DNA from: Mastigias papua
Taxonomy: Eukaryota; Cnidaria; Scyphozoa; Rhizostomeae; Mastigiidae
Length of the DNA: 64,000 nt
Direction of reading: 5' to 3'
Assembly: GCA_964019165.1 (NCBI GenBank)
Contig: OZ025284.1
Span: 850,185-914,184 of the forward strand
In this document: positions 11,788 to 25,250 of the stretch, one piece after another
Layout of the letters: every line of letters begins with the position of its first letter
Numbering within the stretch: position 1 is the first letter of the stretch
Program-made: the position numbers and the translations under genes
The notes under the pieces: generated by a model
Database searches by the model: none
Seen by the model: the letters and a program-made list of their open reading frames with translations, nothing else
What the model was told of the DNA's origin: nothing

Positions 11788-14093
11788 CAATTACACTCTT
11801 TTTCTTTTATAAGAACAATTCTATAAGAACATGAACCTCAGAATTGATAAGAAATTAAGGGCAAAGTAAGAACAAGCTGAGGCTGAAGCACGGTCGTAAA
11901 ATGTACTTCTGGACAGCGATGCATACGCTCCAGTAACATATTGACCCGAAATGTCCTTTCCTTGTTAGCCTCAGGAGAACTGACAGCTTTGTCACTTCTC
12001 CCCTTTGATTTTCGTGAATTAGTTGTCCTTGGCGAAACATCCAAAGAAATCTTGTATCTTGTCTAATGTTTAAATTGCCTGCACTCCAATAATTTAAGAA
12101 TAAATTAAGAAGAATTCAGGCTCAAAATCGTGGAAAAAGTAAGAACAGCCAGCCTGAATCTCAATTTTACTGGTTCTTATAAAAAGAAGAGTGTAATTCA
12201 ACAGCCCTGCCGTAAGACATATGTGATGGCATTTGCTTGCATATAGCAAAACCACGGCCATGCTTGACCATATTGAACATACTGCCCAATCAAACTCCCG
12301 TAATATGTGCAAACATGTGGAAACTTTCTGTGCTTGAATATTCCCAGCAAAAATGGCACGATGGACTAGAACAGACTTTTGGCATCACAATCGAGTTACA
12401 AACTTAATTATTAACCATAGAGGGATCCTCAGCTAAGACATATCTCTGACTGGACAGAAGGCGTAATGAGCACAAGACAAGAACAGATCCAAAAGTAATG
12501 GTGCACGAAGCGCAAGACAGTTACCCATTGCTACATCTTATAACCGACCTTGGACCTTCTTCCTTCATCTGCTACTGATCAGTACAGAAGTTATCCCAAA
12601 TATGTTACAAAATACTGTTACGAAACCTACCCCATCCATCGTTCTAGCTTTCCCAGCGTCGGTGTCTAAGCGCTCATTTCTATCAGGTATATTTAGAATA
12701 TGTTTGAAGATGTTTTATGGTCCATGTTGAAGTTCAACGTTTTTTGAACACCGTTAAATACACTTGTCTGATGGTAACTGGAGATGTATTGTATGACAAT
12801 GTCCTATTGTGTGGTGGGCCTTAATCTTAAATCTTAAATGCTTGTAACGCAAAGTTTATGTGCCGAACACCAGTATTCTAGTGACGCTAGTAAACAATAA
12901 TACGCAATGGAGTCCTTTCTGTCTCCAAACCAAATTGTAGAATATCAAATATGAAAATAACTCTTTATTGGTTGATTTGAAATCTCAAACGCTTTAACTT
13001 TTGAAAAGCAATGAGAGTATTCTACTGCTGAAGTTAAGGGTCAAAAATAGTGAATATTGTAATGAAAAGAAGTCCATGAGAAGAAGCCGTAAGCAGGCAA
13101 AGTCGATAACTGCTGAGGGTTCAGTACAATTGATCACAGGGAATCAGCTACGTTGATGAAAAGTTGAGAGTAATGAAGTAAAGAGTAAAAGTCTAATGGA
13201 TTTATAACATCTTTTTCTTCTTTAATTCAAAACTGGGAACATCGATCCTGAACTGAGGTGGCTTGGATCTATCGCCTCTCAAAAAAACTGCGTTGAACGT
13301 AGTAGATCAGAGTTTTTCAATTCAAATCTACTCGATGCCTACAGCAGCGAAGGAGTCTAGTACTTATAAATAGATGAAATAAATTATCCATTCTAAATAT
13401 CTAGCTTCTTAATAAGTAATACTAATATCTTTCATTATATATTTAATATTAATGCTGTTCATTTAGCCCAAGAAATGTCTTACGGTCTACACACAAGTAG
13501 GTCTAAATTTGAAGATTAAGCATTTACATAAGTCACCTTTTGTAAAGCGATGTCATTAATGTCATTTAAAAATTTCAAATAGCTATCACAAGGTCATTTA
13601 AGTGTCCACTGCATTCTTGCTTGGAATGTACTCAAATAAATGCATAAATTTCAAAGCAGAATGCACTTGATATCAGACAGAACACCTCTGCTTAGGAAAT
13701 TCTCTTATTCGTTTACCATTAACTTCTATCTATAAATTCTACTCCCTCAAAAATGCCCCAGATGCACAATTTACAAGAATACCTAATATTTAGCTGAGCC
13801 TCAATATTCTTCAATTTTTCCATTTTTAAGCCGAAGAATATTCTTGAATTATTCTTAAATGTCAATTACTCCTCAAAGAGTTACCAAATCACGTTATAGT
13901 GTAATGACTCAAAGACCCGACAAGTGAAGCTCATATTTGCTCTGCCTTCTAAGAAAATTCAAATAAGCAAAACATCTGAGCCTTGGTGAAGCTTGAGTTT
14001 GCATTATTCTTAAATCATTTTTAAATTACAGCCATTCTGAGCCTTGATATTCTTATAGACTATATTCTTAAAGGAAAAGTGTGTAACTTAATT
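11788..14093. mobile_element. Cluster of related inverted-repeat (MITE-like) arms
   Basis: The sequence at 11788-11846 carries 'attacactctttttc', two 'ataagaac' motifs and 'cctcagaat'. It recurs in inverted orientation at 14033-14093, as 'attctgagccttg', 'tcttatagac', 'attcttaaagg' and 'gtgtgtaac'. A shorter inverted match lies at 12170-12200 ('ggttcttataaaaagaagag'). Between them, motifs such as 'gagcctcaatattctt' and 'attcttaaat' recur several times (13790-13860, 13975-14030). The pattern suggests one large or several nested non-autonomous DNA elements, now degraded. There is no coding sequence or clear target duplication. Confidence 0.5.
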
Positions 14094-17000
14094 AGCGTTA
14101 AACAGAAGACAGCATTTGTAAATGCAATGTAGCTGAGCCACAAGAGGCCATTCTGGTGCTTAAAAGCGCCCCAACCTTTGCAAACATGATATCGATCAAG
14201 ATTTACTTCGAGAACCAGCAGTCTGAAATCCTTTGCAGCTGCAATTCCGTTAAGGATTTCGGAGGACAAGGCACTGCCATGACAAATATCCAGAGATAAC
14301 TCAAAATATTTTAAGTGTAGAAAAATAAACAGTTGAGCACGCCATTTGAATACGAGACTTAACTTCTATGGCAACAGTTTATCCTTTGATGTCATACGAA
14401 TCGTATTTTCCGTGGATTCCAGCTTCAATCACACAGTAGCGAAGGGTGAATTATGGAACAGCTTAACTCACAACGAAGTTGAATTTCACAACAGAGCGTT
14501 TCCAACCCACTGCAAAAAGTAGGCCGCTATTTAGCACCAATATATAAAACTATAAAGATTTTCAGTTTGTTATTGAATGAATTCCGAAATCCACATAGGT
14601 CAGAGGCGACACAAAGCGTTATATAAAATAACAGTTGCAAAAACAGTGAAGAGATTAACAGCAGATGTCCATGGGCAAAAATAGTTTTTCTTTATTTCAA
14701 CTAATGAAGAGTTTGCTGCAAGAGTTTGGAAGAAGAGCTCCCAATCATTACAATACCCGATTCACCCCCGAAGAGGAATCGTAACATCTGCACTTTACGA
14801 ACGAATTAAGATAGGGGCGAGATTCCTTATCCAACTAGAGAACGGTCTGCCCCTACATCGATCCCCTACTACCTACGGGAACTCCTACACCAATCACAGA
14901 AAATAGGGACATTAAACAGCAGATTCTCTCTTTTCAAACTGCCAGGCGTAGGTGTACTGGAACCAAAGGGCTTCACTAAGCTGACGCATGACCTGCACAA
15001 ATCCTAAATCGAACGCATAAATCAACTTGTTGAATAATACCATTACATTATCTTCCAGAACCATAGTTCAATAGTATACAAACCAATAAGTTTTTCATAT
15101 AACTATCTATAGTATATTATTAAATATTTACCTAAAACGTTCTAAGCCTTAGCTTTCCCATTCTAAGTGGTTTGTTGTGAGCAAATGATTTTCCACATAG
15201 ATGTTGCAGTTTTTCTTTGCACTTCATCGGCAGTGCTACCAAAGTCACAATGTCAGAGAACTGCAACGTACGACTAGAATTTCTGAGTTCGTATTTTGAG
15301 TTCATGCATCAAAGCGCTTATTGAACAGGAATATCGTACAGTTGAATGGTAAAATCAGTGTATCTATTCGATTCATAACTTTTATTAGTCGAATAGGAGT
15401 TACCCTTACGAGAGCAAGCAATACTTAACAGATCGTACCACTAACAACGTTAGTCAAGACATCACGAGTTTAGACAACATACCCTTCCTCAAACGTAACA
15501 ATTTCCTACGTCCGAATCAAAATATCACCAACTTTGGGAGAAATCGAAAAAGATGGGGGATTAGAAACCTTGAGCAGAAACCAGGATACACTATGACGTA
15601 GGTCAACCAAAGGAAAATGTTTAAAAATTAATGAGAGAGAAGACTAAGTGTCCCGAACAGGTTTCTACCTAAGCAAGGAAGGGATTTTGAGAATTATGTT
15701 AACTGGGGGCAATCCAAACTTTCAAGCGAGCGAAAAATATGATTACTAAAAAACATTAGCCGAAATAAGGAAGAATTACACCAATTAATTATTAAAGACC
15801 GGCTACCAATTTCAAAGGAATCAGCGGAAATAAATCTTGATAAATAAAGGTTGACAAATTACCATAGATCTTTGAAATAATATACTATACTCAACGAACT
15901 TTTCACATCAAAAAGAAACGATTTAAATTCGTATTCTTCTCGATTTTAGCTATCTGTCTATCTTCCTCGATGTCATCTTCCATCTACGTTTTGGTCAAAG
16001 ACCAAATTTTTGGTGTTTTCAATATCATATTGAATAAAAACGAGACATAGCTATGAGCTGGTCCAATTCTTACCTTAAATAACATTCGCCTCTCGAACGG
16101 AAAACGCACTTACATTTACAAGTCTCTCAAACGCACAAAAAGCCGAAAATTTCTATCCAAAACCGTTACAGAGACGGCTGAGTAATCATACTCTTGTTCT
16201 AAATTAACGAAACAACACAATCAAACATATAATGAAGTGAATCAAATAAACAAATATATGTTACCGAAAAGCAGACCTTGGTAAAAACAATGTTGAAGAT
16301 GCCACTGGCGTAATGCTCTAAATATAGCAAATCCTTCCCATCCAAGACAAAGAGAGGCCAAACGAAAATGCAATTTCGAGAACGAAAGATTCCTTCTCCA
16401 ATCTGAATAACTCAGTGCTATATACAAGCTCAAAGCATAGCATAATCTCTGCCTTGAAACTCAAGAGAAGCGATAATGATTTCCCAAATACACGCTACTC
16501 AGCGTATGCAACGATAAACTCGTGCGACAAACAACACAGTTGTTCACCGCAAGCCAGCGTACAACGAAAACCAAAATCCGTCCAAGTTTTCTTGGCGACT
16601 GCGCAGTGCGGAGTGAACAGCAATTGATGGCTGCGAATCGCAAACTTCACTTCACGAAAAACGAACGTTCCCACCAAATGTATTTCCTAAACAGATAAAT
16701 TCATGCTAGGATCGGAATGAATCAGAATGGACCCGTACAAAACAAGTGTACTCCACAGTGTTATTATACAGGTTCTCGTAAGAACACGCTGACAGTTTTA
16801 TCATCCTTCTCTAGATTCTGCTTTAGAACATAAGCCAATTACAAACCCTTTACAAAACAGAATAGATAAACCTGTTCTTCTAAAATTATTGATATCCTAC
16901 CAGCGAAACAAACGCCAACTAATCGGCTACACGGCTATTATTTCAATAATCAATACCACGCTAGTATTTAAGATTTCTTTGAAAATATTCATAATTCATT

Positions 17001-20000
17001 ATTGTAGTGCGGCTTGTTCGCAAGAATACCACGATTTCCATGGTAACACTGCTGCCGCAACCATACAGGGAGAGATGAAACCTGGCTGCTTTTATTGGGG
17101 GTGGGGGGAAGCGTCAAGCATAGATGTCCGGCGAAACGTTGTAGCCTCTTCGTTGAGAGGACATGTCCGTGTCCAAGAACATGAAACCTGAGCTAGCCAC
17201 ACGAACAGTTCTATCGGACACACACTTCATTCTGTTCATATTCCATGAATTTTATGATATTCTGGTGCACAAAAGCAACAATGGAGTGCGACATAAATGA
17301 AATCCTCCAAAATTGCCAGACCAACATACGAGCAACCGGACAACTTCCCAAAACTCCGCTTTTCTGTAATTGGGGTAGGAGGTATTGTAGCCCCACTAGC
17401 CCACTAGTTTCGTAGTCATAAATCTGTTGATGACACAATTCTGTAGCAAGCGAGAAATCGAATTCATGGGGAGATAAGAATACAAAAGTAAATACCTCTT
17501 CCAAAGACGTAACGAAAAGCGATGTGAAATCCTGAACTTAAGTGATTTCATTACTATTTTTAACTATTTGTAATTGTACCAAGTTTTATCTCATAAACTA
17601 CCCATTATTTAGGTCTATTGATATCAGAATGAAAAGCACTTTTGATGCAAATTGTCATATGAAAACACTTAAGGAGTTAAGTAGTTTTGCGACTGCACAC
17701 TTTATACTGTTAAAAGTGTCTAAAACTGCAAATTAATAACTATCTTTAATAAAATGAGGTTTTCATTGCACTTATGATGAACAGTCAAGGATACATGATT
17801 CTTCTTGAAATTGTATAACACTTATCCCAAGTTACGTAAGGACAGGCATTTGGTACACCTTAAGGCCATTAGAGCTTTCCTATCAAAATCTATTGATTAA
17901 GAGAGGATCAGAATGCTTATACAGACAAAAGGGGCTATAGTATATATCCTTATTTCTAAACAAAATCCATAAATGCAAAGTAAAGCCATTCATAGAAAAG
18001 GTATGCTCGAGATTACAGTCATAATCCTCTCAGACTGAAGTTCAGTTGAACTCCAACATGAAAAATGTTATCAAAACCGTATCTGTTCACTGACAAACAA
18101 AATTGCTTTCAAATGCAAAATAGAGGATTTGAACAATAAAAAAAATCAAAGCTGTTTTGGTAAGAAAGACTCTGAGCACCGCCAAATCCTGTGAGTGTTG
18201 CTGTTTGCCTCAAATTCTTCTCGAGTATACCAACGCATCTAACAATATGCGCTTTGCAAAGTTCGTGGCGAATGATTTATTGAACTTTGTTGCAAATCAA
18301 ACGAGTGTCAACAAACGCGGGAAAACATTTTTATAATAGATTTACTGGCTTCAAAATATTTTTCAATTCTTAAATAGTTTACGAACTACAGGACCTCTCT
18401 TACAAGAAGTATGACGAGGCTACCAGTGAAGTAGGCCGCATTCGAAACTGGTATCGAGGCTCTCTCTAAAAGACCATTTGGAACAATTTGTGTCACGTGT
18501 TTGGAACATTCGGATCGCACTTTTAACGAAAAATGATATTCATAATTCCTTTAGATTAACACCCAAGTTTCCAACAAAGTTACTCACATTCACTCTGATT
18601 GTCTCCTCTGTCATTCCTCGAGGAGTGCCAGTGCTTAAATCAACGGACATTCACCACTTAAATAATGGCCGGTCGGCCATCAATTTTTCAGATTTGCTAT
18701 TGAACAATACTATTTATCGCCGATCAACCGTAAAACTATCACAAAGCCTCCAAACGAAGGTTCAGAACAGCAACGAAGCATGGACAGTGTTGACAGTGTG
18801 GTATAAAGCGAGGATTAATCAACTTAGATCAAAGACCAATCGGTTTATTTACAATTCAATCTGCACGCGTAGATGGTTAACATAAGATTTTGTACTTCTA
18901 GCATTTTCTTTTGCAAAAACTTGTTTACTAACGCCACAAATTACCCTCGATTTTCTCAGACAAGTGGTTGCTCTTAACTCATTTCACTCCTTCTCAAATG
19001 GTTGTTTGAATAAGTGAGCCGCCTTCACAGGTGCTACGGTTCCCAAGAAATGTAGAGCTTTAAGTAAGCAACTCTAGCAAAACATGGTGGATTGATTAAT
19101 GTGGACAAGTCGTTAGGTCTAATGGACAGGTGAAACAGCTTGAGAAACACAAGAACCCGCTAGCCCCTATTGGTTGACAGAAGCAGACCGTAGACATTAG
19201 CAAAAAGCTAGGTTTAATGCTATGCAATTGACCAATCTTGCTTAAAAATAGTAACTCCAAACACATCGCCTGGGGAGAAAACTCGTACTCAAAGGTTGGC
19301 TGTTCTTCAAATTGCATGATAATGGCATGATTATCATGAGGTATATGGGACTAACAAATGATACACATATAAGAATTAGTGTTCCACGTTCTATAATATA
19401 TCATATCTTAACTCCATACACGACGGGCAGTCTTTCTTTCATATTTATTTCGGTTTTTAGTTCGACAAGAGAACATATACACAATCAAGTAACAAAAACG
19501 TGTTGTCACTATGGCCAGCATAAACCTTACCTAGCACTACTTCTTCAATACAAAGTCAATGAAAGACAGAGAATGAGAAAGCAAGTGTATATTATCTTGT
19601 TTTAACGTGGAAATGACAGTTGGCTGCATCTATAAACAGCTACTGACGACACAGTTTCAAGCCCAGCTAGTTCTGAACGGGGAATTACCGCCACAAAAAA
19701 GCTTCCTTGTCAGACAGAGGTCCTAGAAAACTCTACCCAAGCACAAGTTTCGTGTACAATCCATTACACAAATTGGACAATTCATAGTGGAAGTTCTAGC
19801 AAGTATGGCAGTTTGTAAGCTAGAACAAAGTTGTTAAAGTCTAACGATGTTGAAAATTCCTCGTCGTAATGCTGTTGTAGAAACGAGCTGTTTCTAAAAA
19901 CGAATACTGTCCAACTCTGCAGTTTCTGTTGCAACATGAACAATATCTTTGTTTACCTATACTCATAATCATTGACAACTACAACAACAAAAACAATACG

Positions 20001-20929
20001 ACGGGGAGTAAGGTGATAACTACCTACCCCGTGGGAATTACACAAAGGGAGCGTTCGAAAAGTAGGCACGCTATCAGGGTCAGCTAAGGGAGAAGGCGAG
20101 TGAAAAGGGGCAAAACACTGATCAAGCAAAACAACAAACACTCGCAAAGGGGAGTTGGTGGTAAAGTCAAAAGGTTTTTGTTGCAACATTAACAATTGTA
20201 GAGCGACAGCACGTACCCTAAGGAATTACGTTCAAGAAGAAAGACATTGCTTGGGGTACCTTATGCCTTTCAAAAACTGATGAAATCTAACCTGTTCTAC
20301 CATCAACATATCCATCTTATATCATCTTTCCAACCTGACAGCGGACCAAGTTGCACGCCCTGATATTTTCGGTTCGATCTAATCATCACGTTTCAGAGCA
20401 ATTTTTATTTCTCTATAGCGGAATTGAGCTCTGTGCCCCTGCCGAGAACAAGATTCTCTTCCTTAGATGTAATGTAATCATCCCACTCTCTAGAACAGAC
20501 CTGAGCACAATACGGTGACCCCTCGACAAGGCTCTGGGGCCAAATATGGCCATACAGTACTCTGACCGGCACGTGAAAGGTTAAATAGAAAATAAGGAAT
20601 GAACACACTTTGTAATTTCACTCCATGTATGAACTTAAATCCGATTTATTTTTGAAGCTTCTTTCTATATACGTGCATATAAAATACAATATTATGTTGA
20701 AAAGATCTCACCCTTTGATCGGGCCCTCCACGACCTGTTTTATTTCTCATGTGGCCCACGGAAAAACGAACTGCCCATTCCTGCTCTAGATCAAGGATTC
20801 ATGGAGTAAAAGTAAGTTTTTGCAGGCTTCCTAGTACTGAAAAAGGAATGTAGAATGAATTAAAAGTTACATCTACAAGGGAACTGTAATAAGCAACGGC
20901 TTCTTATTGATAAAATCTCTAATTAGGAT
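14094..20929. other. Gene desert
   Basis: Nearly 7 kb has no recognisable gene, RNA or clear transposon. The longest open frame is 135 codons (18478-18885, plus). It matches no family I know, and its composition looks like translated AT-rich non-coding DNA. Others are 100 codons or fewer. Confidence 0.55.
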
Positions 20930-21101
20930 TTTTACTTTTTTCTCTAACTAGTTTTTATCTTAACAAGTAGTTGTAATAGGGTTTTATGTAGTATCTTTTA
21001 CTTTTAATTGCTAGTGAAATTTATTGTTAGTAGTTAAGTGGAGGGCCCCTTGAAAATCAGCTCCATTGCTCAAGGGTGACCCTCCTAAAATATATGAAAT
21101 A

Positions 21102-21103
<2 letters not shown>
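20930..21103 (+). mobile_element. LINE 3'-end relic (copy 1) with terminal hairpin
   Basis: The 3' untranslated end of a non-LTR retrotransposon is related to relics at 31.0-31.35 kb and 49.1-49.6 kb. The diagnostic part is 21040-21085: ggaggg, ccccttgaaaatcagc, a short loop, caagggt and ccctcc, which can fold into a two-part stem. A tail of the type taaaatatatgaaatatga follows. No reverse transcriptase coding sequence remains. The left boundary is a guess. A TA microsatellite starts directly after the tail and may have grown from it. Confidence 0.7.

Positions 21104-21171
<68 letters not shown>
21104..21171. repeat. (TA)n microsatellite
   Basis: About 34 uninterrupted TA dinucleotides directly follow a LINE 3' tail. 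The Tyr-Ile open frames read across it are artefacts. Confidence 0.98.
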
Positions 21172-21172
<1 letters not shown>

Positions 21173-21810
21173 GTCTTCAGGAATATCGCACATCGGGAAA
21201 TAGGTGGCCGAAACTTACATGTAAGTGGGTTCGGAGCTATGGCAAACATTCAGTTAATCTGTGGGTGAGATTGATCAGGGCCAAGGTTAGGATAGAAATC
21301 AGAACTCCATAATTGAACAACCAGTTCAGATGTGATTTTCGGTCGGACATGAAAACTGAATTGCTCTGATGTCAGTAAACATAGGACCATCTGGTGCAAA
21401 TTCAATGCGAGAAGTGACGATATCAAAGATAGCCTCATTCTGGTATTGCTTTCAAATCGAAGTTCATTAATACAATGGATGGGAAGAGATTCCAAATAAC
21501 GGTAATCAGTGTAGAAGATACATAATGTTCAAAAGAACATTGGAATACCTGGGTCACTATGAAACAAGAAATCTCTTTTCTCTTTGATAATTATTCCTAA
21601 GATACGACGAAGACCTCTCCAAGGAGATGTGCGCACAATACGCAAGGCCTATTGTCACATAAAGCAAAACTGTACTAGGAAAGTTTTCTTTCATACAATG
21701 TTGCTGAGGCAAAACACCAGGTAAACGTCAATTGATTAAGCCTATCGTAAACGAGCAATTCTTCGTCAACGACTAAAATGCAATCCTTGGTGGTACAAAT
21801 TGTTCGTGCG

Positions 21811-22280
21811 GTGCTATTCAAATCGATTTGAATGTAGCAAGATACACACCAAGATTTTTATCGTAAGCGACACATTTTCCTATCAAACATGTTTGATACG
21901 AAAGTCTGTCGCTGACGATAAACATCTGTCTTTGACTACCGCACAAAGGTGATTTTTACCACCAAGGATTGTGACATTTGCCGCTGACGATAAAAATCGC
22001 CCGGGTGCGGTAGGCTTTGGGGGAAAAATCCCGTACATTTCGGATACCAAGAGCTGGGGATAACTGAATAAAAATATGTAACGAAAAATCATAATAGCAG
22101 TAGGCATAAATCGCACTTACAAACAATTTGATTTGCAATCGCTCTTCAGTCCTTCTTAACTTCATATCCAGAGAAGATCTGCCATCTTTCAATTTGTAAT
22201 CAACTTAGCAAAAATGAAACGAAGAAAATTCAGTATTCGGTGATGGATCTTGCTACATTTAAATCGATGGGAATAGCACT
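21811..22280. mobile_element. Inverted-repeat element, MITE-like
   Basis: The segment 21811-21850 (gtgctattcaaatcgatttg, then aatgtagcaagat) recurs inverted at 22239-22280 (ggatcttgctacattt, then aaatcgatgggaatagcac). The arms are about 40 bp and largely identical. Inside, 'gctgacgataaa' occurs twice as a direct repeat (21911 and 21983 regions). 'taccaccaaggattg' (21957-21971) is the reverse complement of a 15-mer just outside the left arm (21781-21795). There is no coding sequence. This looks like a small non-autonomous DNA transposon, perhaps compound; target duplications are not obvious. Confidence 0.55.
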
Positions 22281-24515
22281 GTATGAAAATCTCCATTGTT
22301 GGAAATGGAGAACGAGACAGAAAGCAGGTTACTGTAAAATCTCCTTCGAAAATTACAAAAAACTGAACAATTTGCCATTAAAGAAGTTTAAGCCATGAAA
22401 AACACCTAACGGAAGTTGTCTAAAGTCATCTAAAGTGATTTCTTTACGCGCATTGTGATGGTATGGTGAAAGAGTTATTCATGAAGTATGCAAATAATAA
22501 TAGCAAATGTTTAAAGATGAAACAATCCGGATTAAAGATCATTTTCAAGTTGAAAACTGATCCTTAGCTGTGGGCCATTGCGGAGGTGGATTAAGGAATA
22601 AATCTGAGCAGAATGGTAGGGTGGGGTGGGGGAAAATGGGTCACAATCAAGTATTCTTGAAGTGCTCCTAACTCAAATACTTACTCATCAAGTGAAGCTC
22701 ATGAAGTTGATGATGTGCTCCATATCTATAAAGCACAGCAAAATTTGCCTTCAATTTTTTCCACCTAACCCACAGAGTAGTAGAAACCTGTCGAGTAGTC
22801 AAGTAACCGTTTATTGACGTACTTTAAACTTAAGGCTGTTCTGGAAAAGCAACAGCAGAGGTATCCCAGCTAGGGTTTTCATATAGGGATTTTGATCAAA
22901 AAGTCGTTGATGTTGCATTATTTTTGTCAGATCATCATACTGATGCTGTCTTTGTAGAGTTTATTAAAGAATAACAGAGGCCATACTGATGAAGGAGAGT
23001 CAGGGGGCTCAATCCTATCCAAGTAAGCTTGTAACAAGAATGTACCCTGCGCAAAATCGTCATTCAAAGGAGAAATACGCTAAGCAGTAATACACATCTC
23101 TTTAAACACGTTTCCTCAAAATGAAACCTGAAAGCCCGATATGTGTCTAACACTAACAGTGGATTTAAAAGCCATTCATTCCCTGAAGTCCCGTTGTCTT
23201 TGGATTGAAGCAACTAACAAAACTCAGTCTATCAGTAAGAATAAACTCATTCTCCAATCCATGAAAGATTTATAATCACAAGGCTGAAAGGTTGGCATTT
23301 CGCAGACGAATCTACTAATTAATGCTAAATGTAGAGAAATTTCAGCCAAAGGGAGACGTTAAATAATAATTCCACAGGATGCATGGAAAATTAGAGCTGA
23401 CAATGATAAAGCTATTGGATTCATTACAAACTTATATTTGACAGCAATGCCCTACTTTTCTTTGTTGTGCTTCAATATCCTTAGAAATTGCCAATTTTGT
23501 GCCTAAGACTACAATTAAATTATTCTTATCGGATGCCATAGATATGCTCACTTAGGGAAAGAGACGCATACTCTTAAAATATCTGCAGCTGCTTTGATTC
23601 ACATCACAAGAAACCAGAAAAGAGGTTGTAATATATATTAATATGTATATATATAGCAGCAACCCTCTGACGATGGCCGGATAAAGGCCGAAACTAGTTA
23701 GCACTGATGAAAAAGCGCAAAAAGATCAACTTGATGCCTATTTCTTGAAAGAGTTTCTGCCCTCTTCTACTTGTGCATTACTATATATATATATATATAT
23801 TTATTTATTTATTTATAGATATTTATATATATATTTATATATAAGCAAGAATAATATGAATTTAAACATATTAAGATCGAAGGCTGAGAAAATAAACTCT
23901 CGACGAAGCAAATATTGGATGGTTTCTCCGCAATATCGCATAAAAATCGCACGAATCAATCCTTTCGTTTGAAAAGCAAGCCAACAGTTCTTGTACCGTC
24001 GTAAACAATAGCAGAGGGCAAAAGTTAGTCAAACGCTAATGAAAATTTTTCAATGATTATAGGAGAAAGTCTGTAAAAACCAATTTCATTTAAAGAACAC
24101 AGGTCTATTTACAAAACATTTCATCGCATATTCGACGGCGTAAATCGTAAATCGTATTCTGAACAAAAACACTCCATTTTCAGTTTGACTTGCTCCATTT
24201 AACTGAGAAGCATAAGAGGTTCATCTCCATGAAAGCGAGTAGCAATGAGGATTATGAAACATACAGTGAGATTTTAAACAGTTTTGCAAGCTTGAGAGGA
24301 CACACCCTAATGCAGCTGATAAGCAAATCTGTAGGCTTCCGAGTCCAATCATGGTAGCAATTTCTTTTGCGTGAGAGTCGTTCAAGGAGAAAGCAGCTCA
24401 AACAGATTTCGAATGACGTAGAGCATAAGATGCGATATGATTTATAGACAGTCTAAAACGGGCTGTGCAATAACACCTTGAAATAAAAACAAGGAACCCA
24501 CCACAACTGAAGGTC
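22281..24515. other. No recognised gene; TA/TTTA repeat at 23781-23843
   Basis: The only structure seen is an AT-rich microsatellite at 23781-23843 and shorter TA runs near 23630-23655. Open frames are short and unfamiliar. Confidence 0.55.
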
Positions 24516-24518
24516 TAA

Positions 24519-24800
24519 GGGAGCGGTCATTATTTATGGCCGAGGTGGGACTGAAGAGAAAGCGTTATGTTTCCTTAAAAAAATTTTACCCCACCATTTG
24601 CTCAAGTCAAATCTTCTTTACCCCACAGAAGGAAAACAGTAAAGCAAGGGTGCATTTACGCTTTAACATGGTATATGTCTTTACACTACCCCTGTGGTAA
24701 AACAATTATTCTTCCACCCCACCTTACACAGTTAATTTTTTCAGTTACCCCACCATTTCGTCTTCAGTCCCCACCCCGGTTATAAATAATGACCGCTCCC
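24519..24800. mobile_element. PIF/Harbinger-type MITE, 282 bp
   Basis: Terminal inverted repeats start GGGAGCGGTCATTATTTAT on the left and end with its exact reverse complement on the right. The similarity continues to about 39 bp per arm ('gaggtgggactgaaga' against 'tcttcagtccccacccc'). The element is flanked on both sides by TAA (24516-24518 and 24801-24803). A 3-bp TWA duplication is the hallmark of PIF/Harbinger transposons. No transposase is encoded, so it is non-autonomous. The well-kept arms suggest a fairly young insertion. Arms and flanks are seen directly; the superfamily call rests on the duplication. Confidence 0.9.
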
Positions 24801-24869
24801 TAAGAGGAATTAATGAAAGATGATCCAAATGAAACGAGAAGTTTTATCATTTAACGTGAAGACTTAGAC

Positions 24870-25250
24870 TTAGTTCCTCCTGTGCGACATGGCACATTGG
24901 GCAGCCAACTGTCTCCATCTTCGGCGGTCCCTTGAGATGTTGACTCGCTCAAGATCTTCTTGGAAGGTTTTTCTCCATGTACGTTTGGGCCTGCCTTTCT
25001 TTCTTTTCCCGTCAATATTCCACAATATCACGTATTTTGAGTGTCTTGTATCTGGTCTTCTAAGTATATGACCAGCCATTTTCATTCTACGTTCAGTTAT
25101 TACTTCTGTGAGTTTTCTGCACCCAGATCTTGCCAAGACTTCCTCATTTGTTACTCTGTCTAAATATGTAATTTTCATGATTTTTCTCAAGCATCGTTGG
25201 TGAAAAGCATTGAGTTTTTGATTGATTTTCGAAACGGAAACACGATTAAA
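24870..25250 (-). pseudogene. LINE reverse transcriptase C-terminal relic
   Basis: This is the C-terminal end of a non-LTR retrotransposon ORF2. The frame reads KINQKLNAFHQRCLRKI, then TEVITERRMKMAGHILRRPD, then KRKKGRPKRTWRKTFQEDL and RRRWRQLAAQC, ending in a stop at 24870. The pattern 'H.LR.PD ... KR.RGRP..TWR ... W' is typical of the tail of many animal LINE polyproteins. The fragment is open for over 100 codons but 5'-truncated. It ends with short 'ctaagt' repeats at 24855-24868, like a LINE 3' tail. It differs from the other LINE relics in the window. Confidence 0.85.

Noticed and set aside
18478..18885. 135-codon open frame, plus strand
   Set aside because: It has no recognisable motif, no neighbouring exons and no sensible codon signature. 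Probably chance in AT-rich DNA, but a transcript would change this.
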